In this document: one piece after another, positions 44,304 through 53,024 of the stretch
Layout: each line of letters opens with the position of its first letter
Position numbering within the stretch: position 1 is the stretch's first letter
Source of the DNA: Corynebacterium lipophiloflavum DSM 44291
Lineage (GTDB): Bacteria > Actinomycetota > Actinomycetes > Mycobacteriales > Mycobacteriaceae
Length of the DNA stretch: 64,000 nucleotides
Direction of reading: 5' to 3'
Assembly (NCBI RefSeq): GCF_000159635.1
Contig: NZ_GG667192.1
Coordinates: 680,189 to 744,188, forward strand
Notes under the pieces: model-generated
Databases searched by the model: none
The model's input: only the letters and a program-made list of their open reading frames with translations
What the model was told of the DNA's origin: nothing
Position numbers and translations under genes: made by a program

Positions 44304-45349
44304 GCATCTGGCTCGCCCTGTTCCTGATTGTGGTCTTGCTGGCGTTGAACGCCTTCTTCGTCGCGGCGGAGTTCGCACTCGTCTCCTCGCGACGCGACCG
44401 CCTCGAGTCCATGGCGGCGCAGGCGAAGAAGGAGGCGCAGCGGGTCATCCACTCGATAGAGCACCTCTCGATCTACCTCGCCGGCGCCCAGTTCGGCATC
44501 ACAATCTGCTCGCTCATCCTGGGTAAGGTCGCTGAGCCGGCGATCGCCCGCTACATCGAGGTGCCGTTTATGGCCCTTGGCGTGCCGGCGGATCTGCTGC
44601 ACCCGGTGGCGTTCGTCATCGCGCTGGCGATCATCTCCTGGCTTCACATCCTGTTCGGTGAAATGGTGCCGAAAAATATCGCCATCGCGGGTCCCGAGCA
44701 GCTCGCGCTGTGGCTCACGCCGGCGATGCAGCTGTGGGTGACCATTACCGGCCCCGTCATCCGGGCATTGAACTGGATCGCGCGCATCACGCTCAAGGCG
44801 TTCGGCATTGAGCAGCGCGACGAGCTCGAGTCCACGGTGGATGAGCAGCAGCTGGCGAACATGATCATGGAGTCGCGGGAAGAGGGCCTGCTCGACGCGG
44901 AGGAAACCGCGCGGTTGGCGAAAGCCCTGCGCTCCGAGTCCCGCAGCTTGAAGGAAGTGATGATCCCGCTAGAGAAGCTGACCACTATCCCCTACTCGTC
45001 GCGCGGTATCTCGCTGTCTGCTATCGAGCACGCTGTGCGCACGACCGGCTTCTCCCGCTTCCCGGTGGAGCGTCCGGGCGGCGCTCTCGTCGGGTATTTG
45101 CACGTCAAAGATATTTTGGACCTCATGGAGTCTGATGAGACCGACCCGGTGGTCCCGGTCTCGCGGATCCGCCGGCTCAGCATCGTCGACGGCGCGGGCT
45201 CGCTTGACGACGCCTTGACGTCCATGCACCGCCGCTCCGCGCACATGGCTCAGGTTCGTGACAACGGCGAGTTGATCGGCGTGCTCGCGCTCGAGGACAT
45301 CATCGAGGAGTACGTCGGTACGGTGTCCGACTGGACGCACGAGTCTTAA
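44300..45349 (+). CDS. CNNM/HlyC-CorC family transporter (second of pair)
   Basis: The 349-residue partner has a DUF21 membrane domain (about 1-175; AAEFALVSSRRDRLE, FGEMVPKNIAIAG) and a CBS pair (about 205-345), but it ends about ten residues after the second CBS and lacks the CorC_HlyC domain of the first gene. The overlap and shared family suggest the two form a heteromer. A tandem CNNM pair is a common corynebacterial and mycobacterial arrangement. Confidence 0.93.
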   Translation: MSIWLALFLIVVLLALNAFFVAAEFALVSSRRDRLESMAAQAKKEAQRVIHSIEHLSIYLAGAQFGITICSLILGKVAEPAIARYIEVPFMALGVPADLLHPVAFVIALAIISWLHILFGEMVPKNIAIAGPEQLALWLTPAMQLWVTITGPVIRALNWIARITLKAFGIEQRDELESTVDEQQLANMIMESREEGLLDAEETARLAKALRSESRSLKEVMIPLEKLTTIPYSSRGISLSAIEHAVRTTGFSRFPVERPGGALVGYLHVKDILDLMESDETDPVVPVSRIRRLSIVDGAGSLDDALTSMHRRSAHMAQVRDNGELIGVLALEDIIEEYVGTVSDWTHES

Positions 45350-45390
45350 GATAGGTTTCGTTAGCTTTCACGCTGAAAGGGTGGTCACTT

Positions 45391-46797
45391 ATGGCTCGGC
45401 ACGCATCCGGCAAGAACAACTACGCGCTCTCGGGCGGGGTCATTGCGGCGCTCGTTGCCGCCGTGCTCCTCATCGGCGCCCTGGTCGCGTTCGTGGCCAC
45501 CCGCGGTGAGAGCGACGCCGTCGCGGTCGATGAGTCCCCCGCATGCGTCGCGGGCGAGCTCTCCCTCCCGGTCGCCGCGACGGATGCGGCTGTCGCCACC
45601 TCGCTTATCGACGCCTACGCCAGCGCCAATCCCGTCGTTCGCGACTTCTGCATCACACCCACCCTCGTTGAGTCGATCGCGGACGCGGCTGTCTACATTG
45701 CCCCCAACACCCCCGTGGCGCACCAGGAACTGGCCGCCGAGAACCGAACGGCCGCGACGTCCGAGCCGAGCCCCATCTACGCCGAGAAGGTCGGCCTCGC
45801 TGGCGTGCAGGCGCCCGAGTCGGCAGCTTCGGTGGAACTGGGCGCGGTCGCCTTCCCTGTCGACGACGAGCCCTCCGCCTCAGCTCTCGTGGCCTCCGCG
45901 CTGGCTGCAAGCGACCAGGACGCGGTCAACGCGCTGACCAACCAGCGCGTCGCCACGCTCGACGACGCCCAAGAAAGCGCCGAGTACATTGCCACAACGG
46001 AAAGCAGCGTGCCCGAAGGCTTGAGCTTCAGCCCGCTGGACGCCTCAATCGTCTACTCCGCGATCCCGCTCAACCAGGGAGACAACGTCACCGAGGAGCA
46101 ATCCCGAGCCGGCCAAGACTTCGTTCGCGTCGCCGCGGAAAACTTTTCCGCGCAACCGGTGGATCAACCGACTATTTCGGATCTCGTCTGGGCGGCGGCG
46201 ACTCCGGGCGGTGGCGAGGAGATTACCCGCAACACTGAAACAGGTGCGACGATTGCCGACGGCGGGCCAACGAACACGCTCTTTCTGCTTGACACCTCCG
46301 AGGCCATGGCACCCTACATCGACGTGGCCGCCGAGGGCATTGCGGCGGCAGCTCAATCGGTCGCAGGCGCAGGCCACCAGGTGGCGCTGTGGAACTACTC
46401 CTCACCGTTGTCCCCGGGAGTGACACTGGGCTACCGCCGCAACGTCACCTTCACCCCGGACGCAGGCGAGGTCGTGCAATCGGTCAACCGATTCCTCACC
46501 GGCGGCCAGCCGCAGACTAGGGAGGCTGTGACGGCGGCTGTGGGTCAGGCGGCGGAAGCACAGCTGCCGAGCCGCGTGGTGGTGGTTACCACCGGCACGG
46601 CGGACGGCGGGGATGATGAGGCGTTTGCCCGGGCAGTGACTGACGCGGCGGGCGCGGACGTGAGCGTCTCCGTTGTCCACGTCGGGGAGGGCCAGCAGGA
46701 CCAGGCACTTCGCGGGGTGAGTTCCTCCGCCGCCGACGCGCCACGCCAGGAGCAGGTTGCCGACGCCATCAAGGCGGCGGCGAGGTTTACGCCCTAG
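45391..46797 (+). CDS. Membrane-anchored VWA-like protein
   Basis: The 468-residue protein has one N-terminal membrane helix (about 14-36) and an extracellular region. Residues about 50-270 resemble an extracellular solute-binding fold, and about 300-460 form a von Willebrand A-like domain beginning TLFLLDTSEAMAP. The MIDAS motif should be DxSxS; here the last Ser is Ala, so metal binding may be weak. No enzymatic motif is seen. The ribosome-binding site AAAGG precedes the ATG. It converges on merR with 3 bp between stops. Confidence 0.82.
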   Translation: MARHASGKNNYALSGGVIAALVAAVLLIGALVAFVATRGESDAVAVDESPACVAGELSLPVAATDAAVATSLIDAYASANPVVRDFCITPTLVESIADAAVYIAPNTPVAHQELAAENRTAATSEPSPIYAEKVGLAGVQAPESAASVELGAVAFPVDDEPSASALVASALAASDQDAVNALTNQRVATLDDAQESAEYIATTESSVPEGLSFSPLDASIVYSAIPLNQGDNVTEEQSRAGQDFVRVAAENFSAQPVDQPTISDLVWAAATPGGGEEITRNTETGATIADGGPTNTLFLLDTSEAMAPYIDVAAEGIAAAAQSVAGAGHQVALWNYSSPLSPGVTLGYRRNVTFTPDAGEVVQSVNRFLTGGQPQTREAVTAAVGQAAEAQLPSRVVVVTTGTADGGDDEAFARAVTDAAGADVSVSVVHVGEGQQDQALRGVSSSAADAPRQEQVADAIKAAARFTP

Positions 46798-46800
46798 AGC

Positions 46801-47379
46801 CTAGGAGGTCTTGCGGCGGCGCCGGGCGGCGAGTTCGTCGATGGAGTACACGCCGGCCTCGGCCGTGTCCTCGGAAATGCGCTCCGAGGGGAAGGACGAG
46901 ATGGTGCCGGTCAGCTCGCGCATGATCTGCGGTACCGCGATGCCGAAAACGCCCTGGCCCCCGCCGAGGAGGTCGATGATCTCCTCGCTGCTGCGGCACT
47001 CGTAGACGGTGGTGCCGTCGGACACGAGAGTGATCTCGGCGATGTCGTTGACCCCGCGGTCACGCAGCTTGTCCACCGCGAGTCGAATGTTCTGCAGAGA
47101 GATGCCGGTGTCAAGCAGACGCTTGACTATTTTGAGCACGAGAATGTCCTTGAAGGAGTAGAGGCGCTGTGAACCAGAGCCCTTGGCGCCGCGGATCGAC
47201 GGGCGCACGAGGTTGGTGCGGGCCCAGTAGTCGAGCTGGCGGTACGTGATGCCCGCGACCTGGCAGGCGATGGGTACGCGGTAGCCCACCTCGTCGGAGG
47301 GACCCACGTCGAACAAGGTCTCCTGGATCGGGGCTGCGTCGGCAGTCCCCTGAGGCTGGGTGTCGAAGTTCTCGCTCAC
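46801..47379 (-). CDS. MerR-family transcriptional regulator
   Basis: The 192-residue protein carries a MerR winged helix at about 30-100 (GYRVPIACQVAGITYRQLDYWARTNLV, split here around the recognition helix), a dimerising helix and a C-terminal domain unlike metal sensors, with SSEEIIDLLGGGQGVFGIAVPQI. It is the most downstream gene of the odhI-ftsR-DUF151-merR block conserved in corynebacteria. GTG start with GGGAG 7 bp upstream. A classic -35/-10 and two inverted repeats lie in the 114 bp upstream, consistent with its own promoter and possible autoregulation. Confidence 0.9.
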   Translation of the reverse strand: MSENFDTQPQGTADAAPIQETLFDVGPSDEVGYRVPIACQVAGITYRQLDYWARTNLVRPSIRGAKGSGSQRLYSFKDILVLKIVKRLLDTGISLQNIRLAVDKLRDRGVNDIAEITLVSDGTTVYECRSSEEIIDLLGGGQGVFGIAVPQIMRELTGTISSFPSERISEDTAEAGVYSIDELAARRRRKTS

Positions 47380-47408
47380 GTAATTACTCCCATGAAGTTT
47401 GGATGTGG

Positions 47409-47455
47409 GCCTAAGGTTTATTAAATGCCAAGCTTAGGCTGGGGTCAAGCCCCAG
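47409..47455 (-). promoter_or_regulatory. Promoter of merR with nested inverted repeats
   Basis: TTGACC (47443-47448) and TTTAAT (47420-47425) are 17 bp apart on the minus strand. GCCTAA/TTAGGC (47409-47414 / 47434-47439) flanks the -10, and CTGGGG-TCAAG-CCCCAG (47439-47455) covers the -35. Confidence 0.65.
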
Positions 47456-47470
47456 GGGTGCAACACGCCG

Positions 47471-47488
47471 AACTTTAAACCCAAAGTT
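47471..47488. promoter_or_regulatory. Palindrome upstream of merR
   Basis: AACTTT-AAACCC-AAAGTT, 6-bp arms around a 6-bp centre, lies between the DUF151 stop and the merR promoter. Candidate operator. Confidence 0.5.
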
Positions 47489-47493
47489 TACAT

Positions 47494-48054
47494 TTAGGGT
47501 TCATCTGTCACACCATTCACATCTCCCCCACCGAGGTCATCCTCGTCGATCCCCAAGTTGCGCATGAGCTGCTCAAACTCATCATCACCCTGCGGTGCGG
47601 CCACTTCGACGTCGAGGCGGTCGTCGGCAAGCTCGAGGTCAAACAACTGCGCCGCGTCCTCCGGCGACAGCCACAACGACGCGGTCGAGACCACGGACTC
47701 GTCGACTTCAAGCATTAGATCCAGCTCGAGCGCCACCGTGAGCGCGTCGCAAGGGCGCATCTCCACGGAGGTTCCGTCCCGAAAGGAAAGGGCGCAGGCG
47801 AACACGCCCTCGTGGTAGCTGGCGAACTCCACGGATTCGGGCCCCACAGCCACGGCTTGGGCCAGCTCGACGAGTGCGTCCGTGGCGTGAGGGCGGTTCG
47901 GGTGCCACCCCGCCGCGCGGGCAACCAGGCGCGCGCCTTCAACCGGCGGCAACCAGACCGGCAGACACCGGGACGTGCCCTCGACGACGAGGACTGCGCA
48001 GAGGTACTCCTCCGGGCCAAGCGGGTAAACTCCCGCCAAGTGCGCTAGCGCCAC
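47494..48054 (-). CDS. DUF151 / bifunctional-nuclease-family protein
   Basis: The 186-residue protein has the DUF151 fold (about 15-140), including VVEGTSRCLPVWLPPVEGARL and DALTVALELD typical of the family, with an acidic C-terminal tail of about 40 residues (QGDDEFEQLMRNLG onward). Plant relatives hydrolyse RNA and DNA; the bacterial role is unclear. It lies between ftsR and merR in the conserved block. GTG start, with AGGGAGG about 8 bp upstream. Confidence 0.88.
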   Translation of the reverse strand: MALAHLAGVYPLGPEEYLCAVLVVEGTSRCLPVWLPPVEGARLVARAAGWHPNRPHATDALVELAQAVAVGPESVEFASYHEGVFACALSFRDGTSVEMRPCDALTVALELDLMLEVDESVVSTASLWLSPEDAAQLFDLELADDRLDVEVAAPQGDDEFEQLMRNLGIDEDDLGGGDVNGVTDEP

Positions 48055-48078
48055 GGACGGATCCTCCCTTGTACGGCG

Positions 48079-48825
48079 CTACTTGCCGTAATTGTTGAGC
48101 TCGTTTTTGACCAAGGATGCGTGCAGGGACACCACGAGCGCGGTGAGCTGCTGGCCGATCTCCTCGGCCTTCTGCTGCGCGCTGAGCTGGCGCGACTTCG
48201 CCACCGGCTGGGTGACGCGCGCGATCAGGTCCGCCTGGCGGGCCGCTGTCGTGCGCAGCGTTTTCAGGTGCCGCTCGTCGAATCCAAACTCCGCGAGAGT
48301 GGCCGCGGTGGACGCAATGTGGACGTCATCTGCCGTGAAGTGTCCCGCCGCATCGGGCGCGATCAGGCCCGTCGCGATCAGCTGGTCCACGACAGCGCCG
48401 TCGACTTTCGCCTGCTCGGCGACATCGACGTCCGTGAGCTTGGTCGCAACCGGCGCACGGAAATTCTCCGGGGAAATCATCGGCGTGGCCTCAGCCGGCG
48501 AGACGATGGCGGTGATCTGGCCGGAGTCCATCGCCTCGAGCTGCTCGCGAATCACTTTGAGCGGCAGATAGTTATCGCGCTGGGTGACCAGGATGTAGCG
48601 CAGCCGGTCGACGTCGGCGACGGTGAAGCGGCGGTAGCCGGACGTGGTGCGCTGCGGGGTGATCAGCCCCTCGGACTCGAGGAAGCGGATCTTCGACACC
48701 GTGACGTCGGGAAACTCTTCACGCAGGCGCTCCAAAACAACGCCGATGGACATTGTCTTGGCGGGCTTAGCAGCGGTGGCGGGCTGCTGCGGAGAGGTTT
48801 TGCGAATTGCGCTCACGGTGCTCAA
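48079..48825 (-). CDS. ftsR: FtsR, MerR-family regulator of cell division
   Basis: FtsR activates ftsZ transcription in C. glutamicum. The 248-residue protein has a short disordered start, a MerR helix-turn-helix at about 28-95 (VSKIRFLESEGLI, TTSGYRRFTVADV) and a helical C-terminal effector region. Position next to odhI strongly supports the assignment. The start is uncertain: TTG 48825 or GTG 48816, three codons later. No ribosome-binding site is clear. Confidence 0.9.
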   Translation of the reverse strand: MSTVSAIRKTSPQQPATAAKPAKTMSIGVVLERLREEFPDVTVSKIRFLESEGLITPQRTTSGYRRFTVADVDRLRYILVTQRDNYLPLKVIREQLEAMDSGQITAIVSPAEATPMISPENFRAPVATKLTDVDVAEQAKVDGAVVDQLIATGLIAPDAAGHFTADDVHIASTAATLAEFGFDERHLKTLRTTAARQADLIARVTQPVAKSRQLSAQQKAEEIGQQLTALVVSLHASLVKNELNNYGK

Positions 48826-48861
48826 ACTTCGTACTCAGGCTCGGACGGTTGAAGGCGGGGC

Positions 48862-49290
48862 TTACTTGTCTTCGGAGATGAAGACGAGACGGAACTTACC
48901 AATCTGGATCTCGTCCCCGGCGGCGAGGGTTTGGGAGTTGCGGGGCTCGCGGTTGACGTAGGTGCCGTTGAGCGAGCCCACGTCTACTACCTCGAAGGAA
49001 CCGTCGTTGCGGCGGAACTCGGCGTGACGGCGCGAGACCGTGACATCGTCGAGAAAGATGTCGGCCTCCGGGTGGCGACCAGCGGTGGTGGTGTCCTGGT
49101 CGAGGAGGAAGCGCGCGCCGGCGTTGGGCCCGCGCTTGACAACGAGCAGTGCAGCGCCTTCAGGAAGGTTCTCGGCGCCGGTGGCCGCATTCGACGATGC
49201 CGCGCCAGATTCCATTTCCTTCAGCAGGTCTGCGCGGAAAACCGAAGTGGTCTCTACTTGGGTCTCCGGCGCACCAGTGTTCTCGCTCAT
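48862..49290 (-). CDS. odhI: OdhI/GarA FHA-domain regulator of 2-oxoglutarate metabolism
   Basis: OdhI, when unphosphorylated, binds and inhibits the 2-oxoglutarate dehydrogenase E1 subunit; protein kinases such as PknG switch it off. The 142 residues contain the N-terminal phosphorylation motif ETTSVF (residues 13-18, Thr14 and Thr15) and an FHA domain (about 55-130) with AGRHPEADI, SRRHAEF and GSLNGTYVN. ATG 49290 has AGGAGAG just upstream, and the frame beyond is leader. Length matches OdhI (143). Confidence 0.97.
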   Translation of the reverse strand: MSENTGAPETQVETTSVFRADLLKEMESGAASSNAATGAENLPEGAALLVVKRGPNAGARFLLDQDTTTAGRHPEADIFLDDVTVSRRHAEFRRNDGSFEVVDVGSLNGTYVNREPRNSQTLAAGDEIQIGKFRLVFISEDK

Positions 49291-49440
49291 TATCTCTCCT
49301 GACGCTGTTTGTGAATGTCTGCGGATTTCTAAACAACTGCTTGCCATAGTACCGGCATCACGTCCATGGCGGGGGCAATGGCACTCGTTGCGCAACACGT
49401 GCAGCTTACAGCCGCGGTGGCTCGCTGCCGAACTCAACCG

Positions 49441-51732
49441 CTAGCGAAACATGTTGGCCACGCCTGAAATGAAGGAGTTTCCGCTGCCCGCAAGCGGGTT
49501 GTCGCTAACCATGTACGTCCAGGTCGCGCTGGGTCGCTTCCACCCGGCGTCGGCGAGGTGCGCACCGGCTTCATCGATCACGACCTCGGCGAAAGTCTGC
49601 TCCGCCTTATCGACGGCCCGATTCGCGAGATCCTTGAACTCGCGCACCGCGATCCTGTGATATTCATCAATCGGCGTCTCCCGGGCGACGGCGCGGAGGT
49701 GGATTGATTCGCGCACATCGTCCATGAGCGCGAGGTGCTCACTCCACTCGGTGTCGAGGTGGTACAGCATGATCTCGCGCGCGGCCTGGTGCAGCACGTG
49801 ATCCGGGAGGTGATCCAGTTCAGCGGCGCGCTGTGGGTTGCGGCGCTTGAGCTCCTCCCACGCGGTGGGCGTGTCCAAAAGGTCCGCGCGGCGGGCGTCC
49901 AGGATGTCGCGGTGGTCGGCGAGCAGCTTGTTGTACTTCCACGTCTGGGCGTGGATCTCCAGCAACTGCCCTTCGGTGACGCGCCGGCAGTGCTCCACGA
50001 AGCTGTGCACCCGCGGATCATCGATGCGCCCGTCCGCGGCGGGTCGCGCGGTCACGGAGCTGTCCGCCCCTCCCGCGACGACCACGTCGTCCTCCAAGGA
50101 GACGAAGAACAGGGTCAGACCGGGGTCTCCTTGGCGCCCCGCCCGGCCGCGCAGCTGGTTGTCCAGCCGCGAGGTGCGGTGACGCGCAGTGCCGATCACG
50201 GCGAGCCCGCCGAGGTCGACCACCTGGTCGCGCGCCAACTCGTCGGCCCCGCCGAGGCGGATATCGGTGCCGCGTCCCGCCATCTGCGTCGACACCGTAA
50301 CCCGGCCGACATCGCCGGCCTCGGCAATGATGCGCGCTTCTTCGGCGTCGTTTTTGGCGTTGAGCACGCTGGTCACGATGCCGCGCCGCTCAAGGGCATC
50401 CGCCAGCGCCTCCGATTCAGCGACGTCGTGGGTTCCCACAAGCACGGGCTGTCCGCTGGCATTGAGGTTCGCGATCTCGTCGACGATCGCCCTGTTCTTC
50501 TCCTCGGCGGTGGCGTAGATCCGGTCCGCCTCGTCGAAACGTTTCGTCGGCGTCGCGCGCTCGATTACGGACACCCCCAACCCGTAGAACGTGCGCAGCT
50601 GGTCGGTGGCGTCCACGGCGGTGCCCGTCATGCCGCAGACGACCGGGTAGCGCCGCATCAACGCCTGCAAGGTGATCGAGTCGAGGATTCGGCCGCCCTC
50701 GGAGACGGTCAGGCCCTCCTTCGCCTCCACCGCGGCCTGCAACCCGTCCGGCCAGCGCTGGAGTTCGGCGACGCGCCCGCGGGAGGCGTCGACAAGCGAA
50801 ACCTTGCCCTCGTCGACGATGTAGTGCACGTCGCGGATCAACAGGGCCTTAGCGTGCAGCGCGAGGTTGACGCGCACGAGGGTGTCGCCGACGTGCTCGG
50901 CGTCGTAAAGAGAATCGATGCCCAGGGCGCGCTCGACCTTGCGGGCACCGTCGTCGGTCAGCGAGACGTTGCGGCCCTCGGCGTCGATGACGTAGTCGCG
51001 CTCGGCGACAAGGTGCGACACCGCCTCGGTGATCTGACCGGTCGCCTGCTGCGTGCCCACGTTGCCGGCGAGCACGAGCGGGACCAGGGCTTCGTCGATA
51101 AGCACGCTGTCCGCCTCGTCGACGAGCGCAACGTCCGCTGGGGCCTGGACCGTCTGGCTGCGGTGGGTGATCTGGTTGTCGCGCAGGTGATCGAAACCGA
51201 CCTCGGCGACCGGCGCGTAGACGACGTCGCAGCGATACGCCGCAACACGCTCGTCGCGTGTCGACGCCTCCGTCACCGCCGCCACGCTTAACCCGAAGAA
51301 CTCCACAAGCGGTCGCATCCACTGCGCATCGCGGGCCGCGAGGTAGTTGTTCACCGTGATCAGGTGCACGCGCTTGCCGGTCAGCGCGAAACCCGTCGCG
51401 GCCATTGCGCCGACCAGCGTTTTACCCTCGCCGGTGTCCATCTGAATGACGTCGCCCTCGAGCAGCCTCAAGACAGCCTGGCTTTGCACGTGAAACGGGG
51501 CCATACGCAACGTTCGCGTCGCCGCTTCGGAGAGCCCGGCGAGAAACAGGGGCTTGTCTTCAATGCCCTGGTTGGACACCGCCGAGCGAACGGCGGCAAC
51601 GACCTCGTTGTCGGGCCGCGCGCTCAGGTCGGCGGCCAGTGCGCCTGCGCGATCGACAATGCCCTTGGACTTCTTGTCGTTGCGCCCATTCGTCGAGCCC
51701 ATCGCCTTCCAGAACCAGTCGAATGTGCCCAT
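49441..51732 (-). CDS. secA2: Accessory Sec translocase ATPase SecA2
   Basis: SecA2 exports a small set of proteins, alongside SecA1. The 763 residues have the SecA motor with Walker A MDTGEGKT (about 98-105), NBD2 with TVSTQMAGRGTDI and a helical scaffold. They are about 80-130 residues shorter than SecA1, with a reduced helical wing and no C-terminal zinc/SecB tail (end SGNSFISGVANMFR). Its place next to odhI is conserved in corynebacteria. ATG 51732 is preferred; the frame continues upstream without similarity. No nearby SecA2-specific substrate or accSec gene is seen. Confidence 0.95.
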   Translation of the reverse strand: MGTFDWFWKAMGSTNGRNDKKSKGIVDRAGALAADLSARPDNEVVAAVRSAVSNQGIEDKPLFLAGLSEAATRTLRMAPFHVQSQAVLRLLEGDVIQMDTGEGKTLVGAMAATGFALTGKRVHLITVNNYLAARDAQWMRPLVEFFGLSVAAVTEASTRDERVAAYRCDVVYAPVAEVGFDHLRDNQITHRSQTVQAPADVALVDEADSVLIDEALVPLVLAGNVGTQQATGQITEAVSHLVAERDYVIDAEGRNVSLTDDGARKVERALGIDSLYDAEHVGDTLVRVNLALHAKALLIRDVHYIVDEGKVSLVDASRGRVAELQRWPDGLQAAVEAKEGLTVSEGGRILDSITLQALMRRYPVVCGMTGTAVDATDQLRTFYGLGVSVIERATPTKRFDEADRIYATAEEKNRAIVDEIANLNASGQPVLVGTHDVAESEALADALERRGIVTSVLNAKNDAEEARIIAEAGDVGRVTVSTQMAGRGTDIRLGGADELARDQVVDLGGLAVIGTARHRTSRLDNQLRGRAGRQGDPGLTLFFVSLEDDVVVAGGADSSVTARPAADGRIDDPRVHSFVEHCRRVTEGQLLEIHAQTWKYNKLLADHRDILDARRADLLDTPTAWEELKRRNPQRAAELDHLPDHVLHQAAREIMLYHLDTEWSEHLALMDDVRESIHLRAVARETPIDEYHRIAVREFKDLANRAVDKAEQTFAEVVIDEAGAHLADAGWKRPSATWTYMVSDNPLAGSGNSFISGVANMFR

Positions 51733-51922
51733 TCGCCTACACCGAAACCTTTCCGCCGACACTTCCGCCGACCATTTCGTCGCCAAGCTGAAGAAAAATT
51801 CCCTCGCTCGACTGTACGTCACCGCAACCCTGCGGGGTCACTACCTGCCGATTAGTTCTTCCGTGCGCCCGTGAGATAACCTTGTTGACGTTGTCGCGCA
51901 CACCGCGACGCATCTATGACCA

Positions 51923-51996
51923 CGGGCTATGGCGCAGTTTGGTAGCGCACTACACTGGGGGTGTAGGGGTCGCAGGTTCAAATCCTGTTAGCCCGA
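51923..51996 (+). tRNA. tRNA-Pro (anticodon GGG)
   Basis: The 74-nt cloverleaf has acceptor CGGGCTA/TAGCCCG, D-arm GCGCAGTTTGGTAGCGC, anticodon stem CTACA/TGTAG with loop CTGGGGG (anticodon GGG), and T-arm AGGTTCAAATCCT. CCA is not encoded. A terminator follows 8 nt downstream. Confidence 0.95.
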
Positions 51997-52003
51997 CAAA
52001 TCG

Positions 52004-52036
52004 GCCGCACTCTTTTTACCAGGGTGCGGCTTTTTC
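52004..52036 (+). terminator. Terminator of tRNA-Pro
   Basis: The stem GCCGCAC/GTGCGGC (7 bp, 52004-52010 / 52024-52030) with a 13-nt loop is followed by TTTTTC. It overlaps the 3' end of the convergent kinase gene. Confidence 0.85.
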
Positions 52037-53000
52037 ATACCCGGACCTTCAGCGCGCCGGGCTTGATGTCGATCTCTGCGGCGCGCACGAGTCCGACGGG
52101 ATCGCCGTCGACTTCGAACATTTCCGGCTTCGCGAACTTCACCGTCACCCGCTCCCCCTTTTCGTAGGTCAGCGCGTTCGGGGGGCGCGGAACGTTCATC
52201 TGATTGTCGACGTTGCGCGGGTCGCGGTTCCACAAGCGCACGAGCGTATTGACGCCGATGCCGACGCCGATGCGGACCCAGCCCCACGGGCTCCGAGGCG
52301 CAATCGCCACGAGGTCGAGGGTGCCGTCGTCCGGGACGGCGTGCGGCAACAGGGGCACGTTGGTGAAGACATCGCCGCAGTTGCCGATGATGAGCGTGTG
52401 CAGACGCTTCTTCGCCACGCGTTCACCATCGAAGGTAAAAGTCGCCTTCACGCTGTTGCCGCCCCTGAGCGAGCGCAGCACTCCCGGCACGTACGCGAGC
52501 TGGCCGATGCGCTTTTTCAAGCTCTCATCGGTGTTTTCGACCATTTGGGCATCGATGCCCACCCCCGCCATGACAACGAACCGCATCACGTCGTTGGAGA
52601 AGTTGTCCCAGTGCAGCCTGGCCTCGCAGATGTCGATGGTGTTGTCTGCGCCGTAGAAGGCACGCTTGACGGAATCCTCCAGATCGAGCGAGAGCGCCAG
52701 GTTCCGGGCGAGCAGGTTTCCCGTGCCCGCGGGGATGATGCCCAGCGCCACACCGGTCGACGCCAGGGCGGACGCGACGAGGCGGACGGTGCCGTCGCCA
52801 CCTGCGGCGAGCACAACGGAGGCACCCGCCTGCGCCGCGGCGGTTGCCTGGGCGTAACCGGAATCTTCCGGGGTGGTTTCCACCCATTCGATGCGCATGT
52901 CTGCCGGCGCGTGGGTGGAAACGAGCGAGCGCAGCGCGCGCTCGTTCACCTTGGCGGGGTTGTACACGACGACGGCCTTGTCTCGGTGCTGGGAGTCCAC
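52035..53000 (-). CDS. Diacylglycerol/lipid kinase family protein
   Basis: The 321-residue protein has the DAGK catalytic fold: VVVYNPAKVN at the start (phosphate loop), AAGGDGTV (about 64-71, nucleotide binding) and GTGNLLARNL (about 90-99), then a C-terminal beta-sandwich. Family members phosphorylate diacylglycerol, phosphatidylglycerol-derived or long-chain substrates; the lipid cannot be named. GTG 53000 is chosen over TTG 53009, because TATATT lies 7 bp upstream of GTG and overlaps the TTG. Divergent from a methyltransferase only 24 bp away. Confidence 0.9.
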   Translation of the reverse strand: MDSQHRDKAVVVYNPAKVNERALRSLVSTHAPADMRIEWVETTPEDSGYAQATAAAQAGASVVLAAGGDGTVRLVASALASTGVALGIIPAGTGNLLARNLALSLDLEDSVKRAFYGADNTIDICEARLHWDNFSNDVMRFVVMAGVGIDAQMVENTDESLKKRIGQLAYVPGVLRSLRGGNSVKATFTFDGERVAKKRLHTLIIGNCGDVFTNVPLLPHAVPDDGTLDLVAIAPRSPWGWVRIGVGIGVNTLVRLWNRDPRNVDNQMNVPRPPNALTYEKGERVTVKFAKPEMFEVDGDPVGLVRAAEIDIKPGALKVRV

Positions 53001-53007
53001 ACAGACC

Positions 53008-53017
53008 AATATATGTT
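53008..53017. promoter_or_regulatory. Shared divergent -10 elements (lipid kinase / methyltransferase)
   Basis: AATATATGTT contains TATGTT reading right (7 bp before ATG 53025) and TATATT reading left (7 bp before GTG 53000), sharing the central TA. The whole intergenic gap is 24 bp. Confidence 0.6.
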
Positions 53018-53024
53018 ATTAGCC

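Noticed and set aside
51885-51920. Promoter of tRNA-Pro from TTGACG at 51885
   Set aside because: No -10 hexamer lies at a 16-18 bp spacing; TATGAC is 24 bp away.
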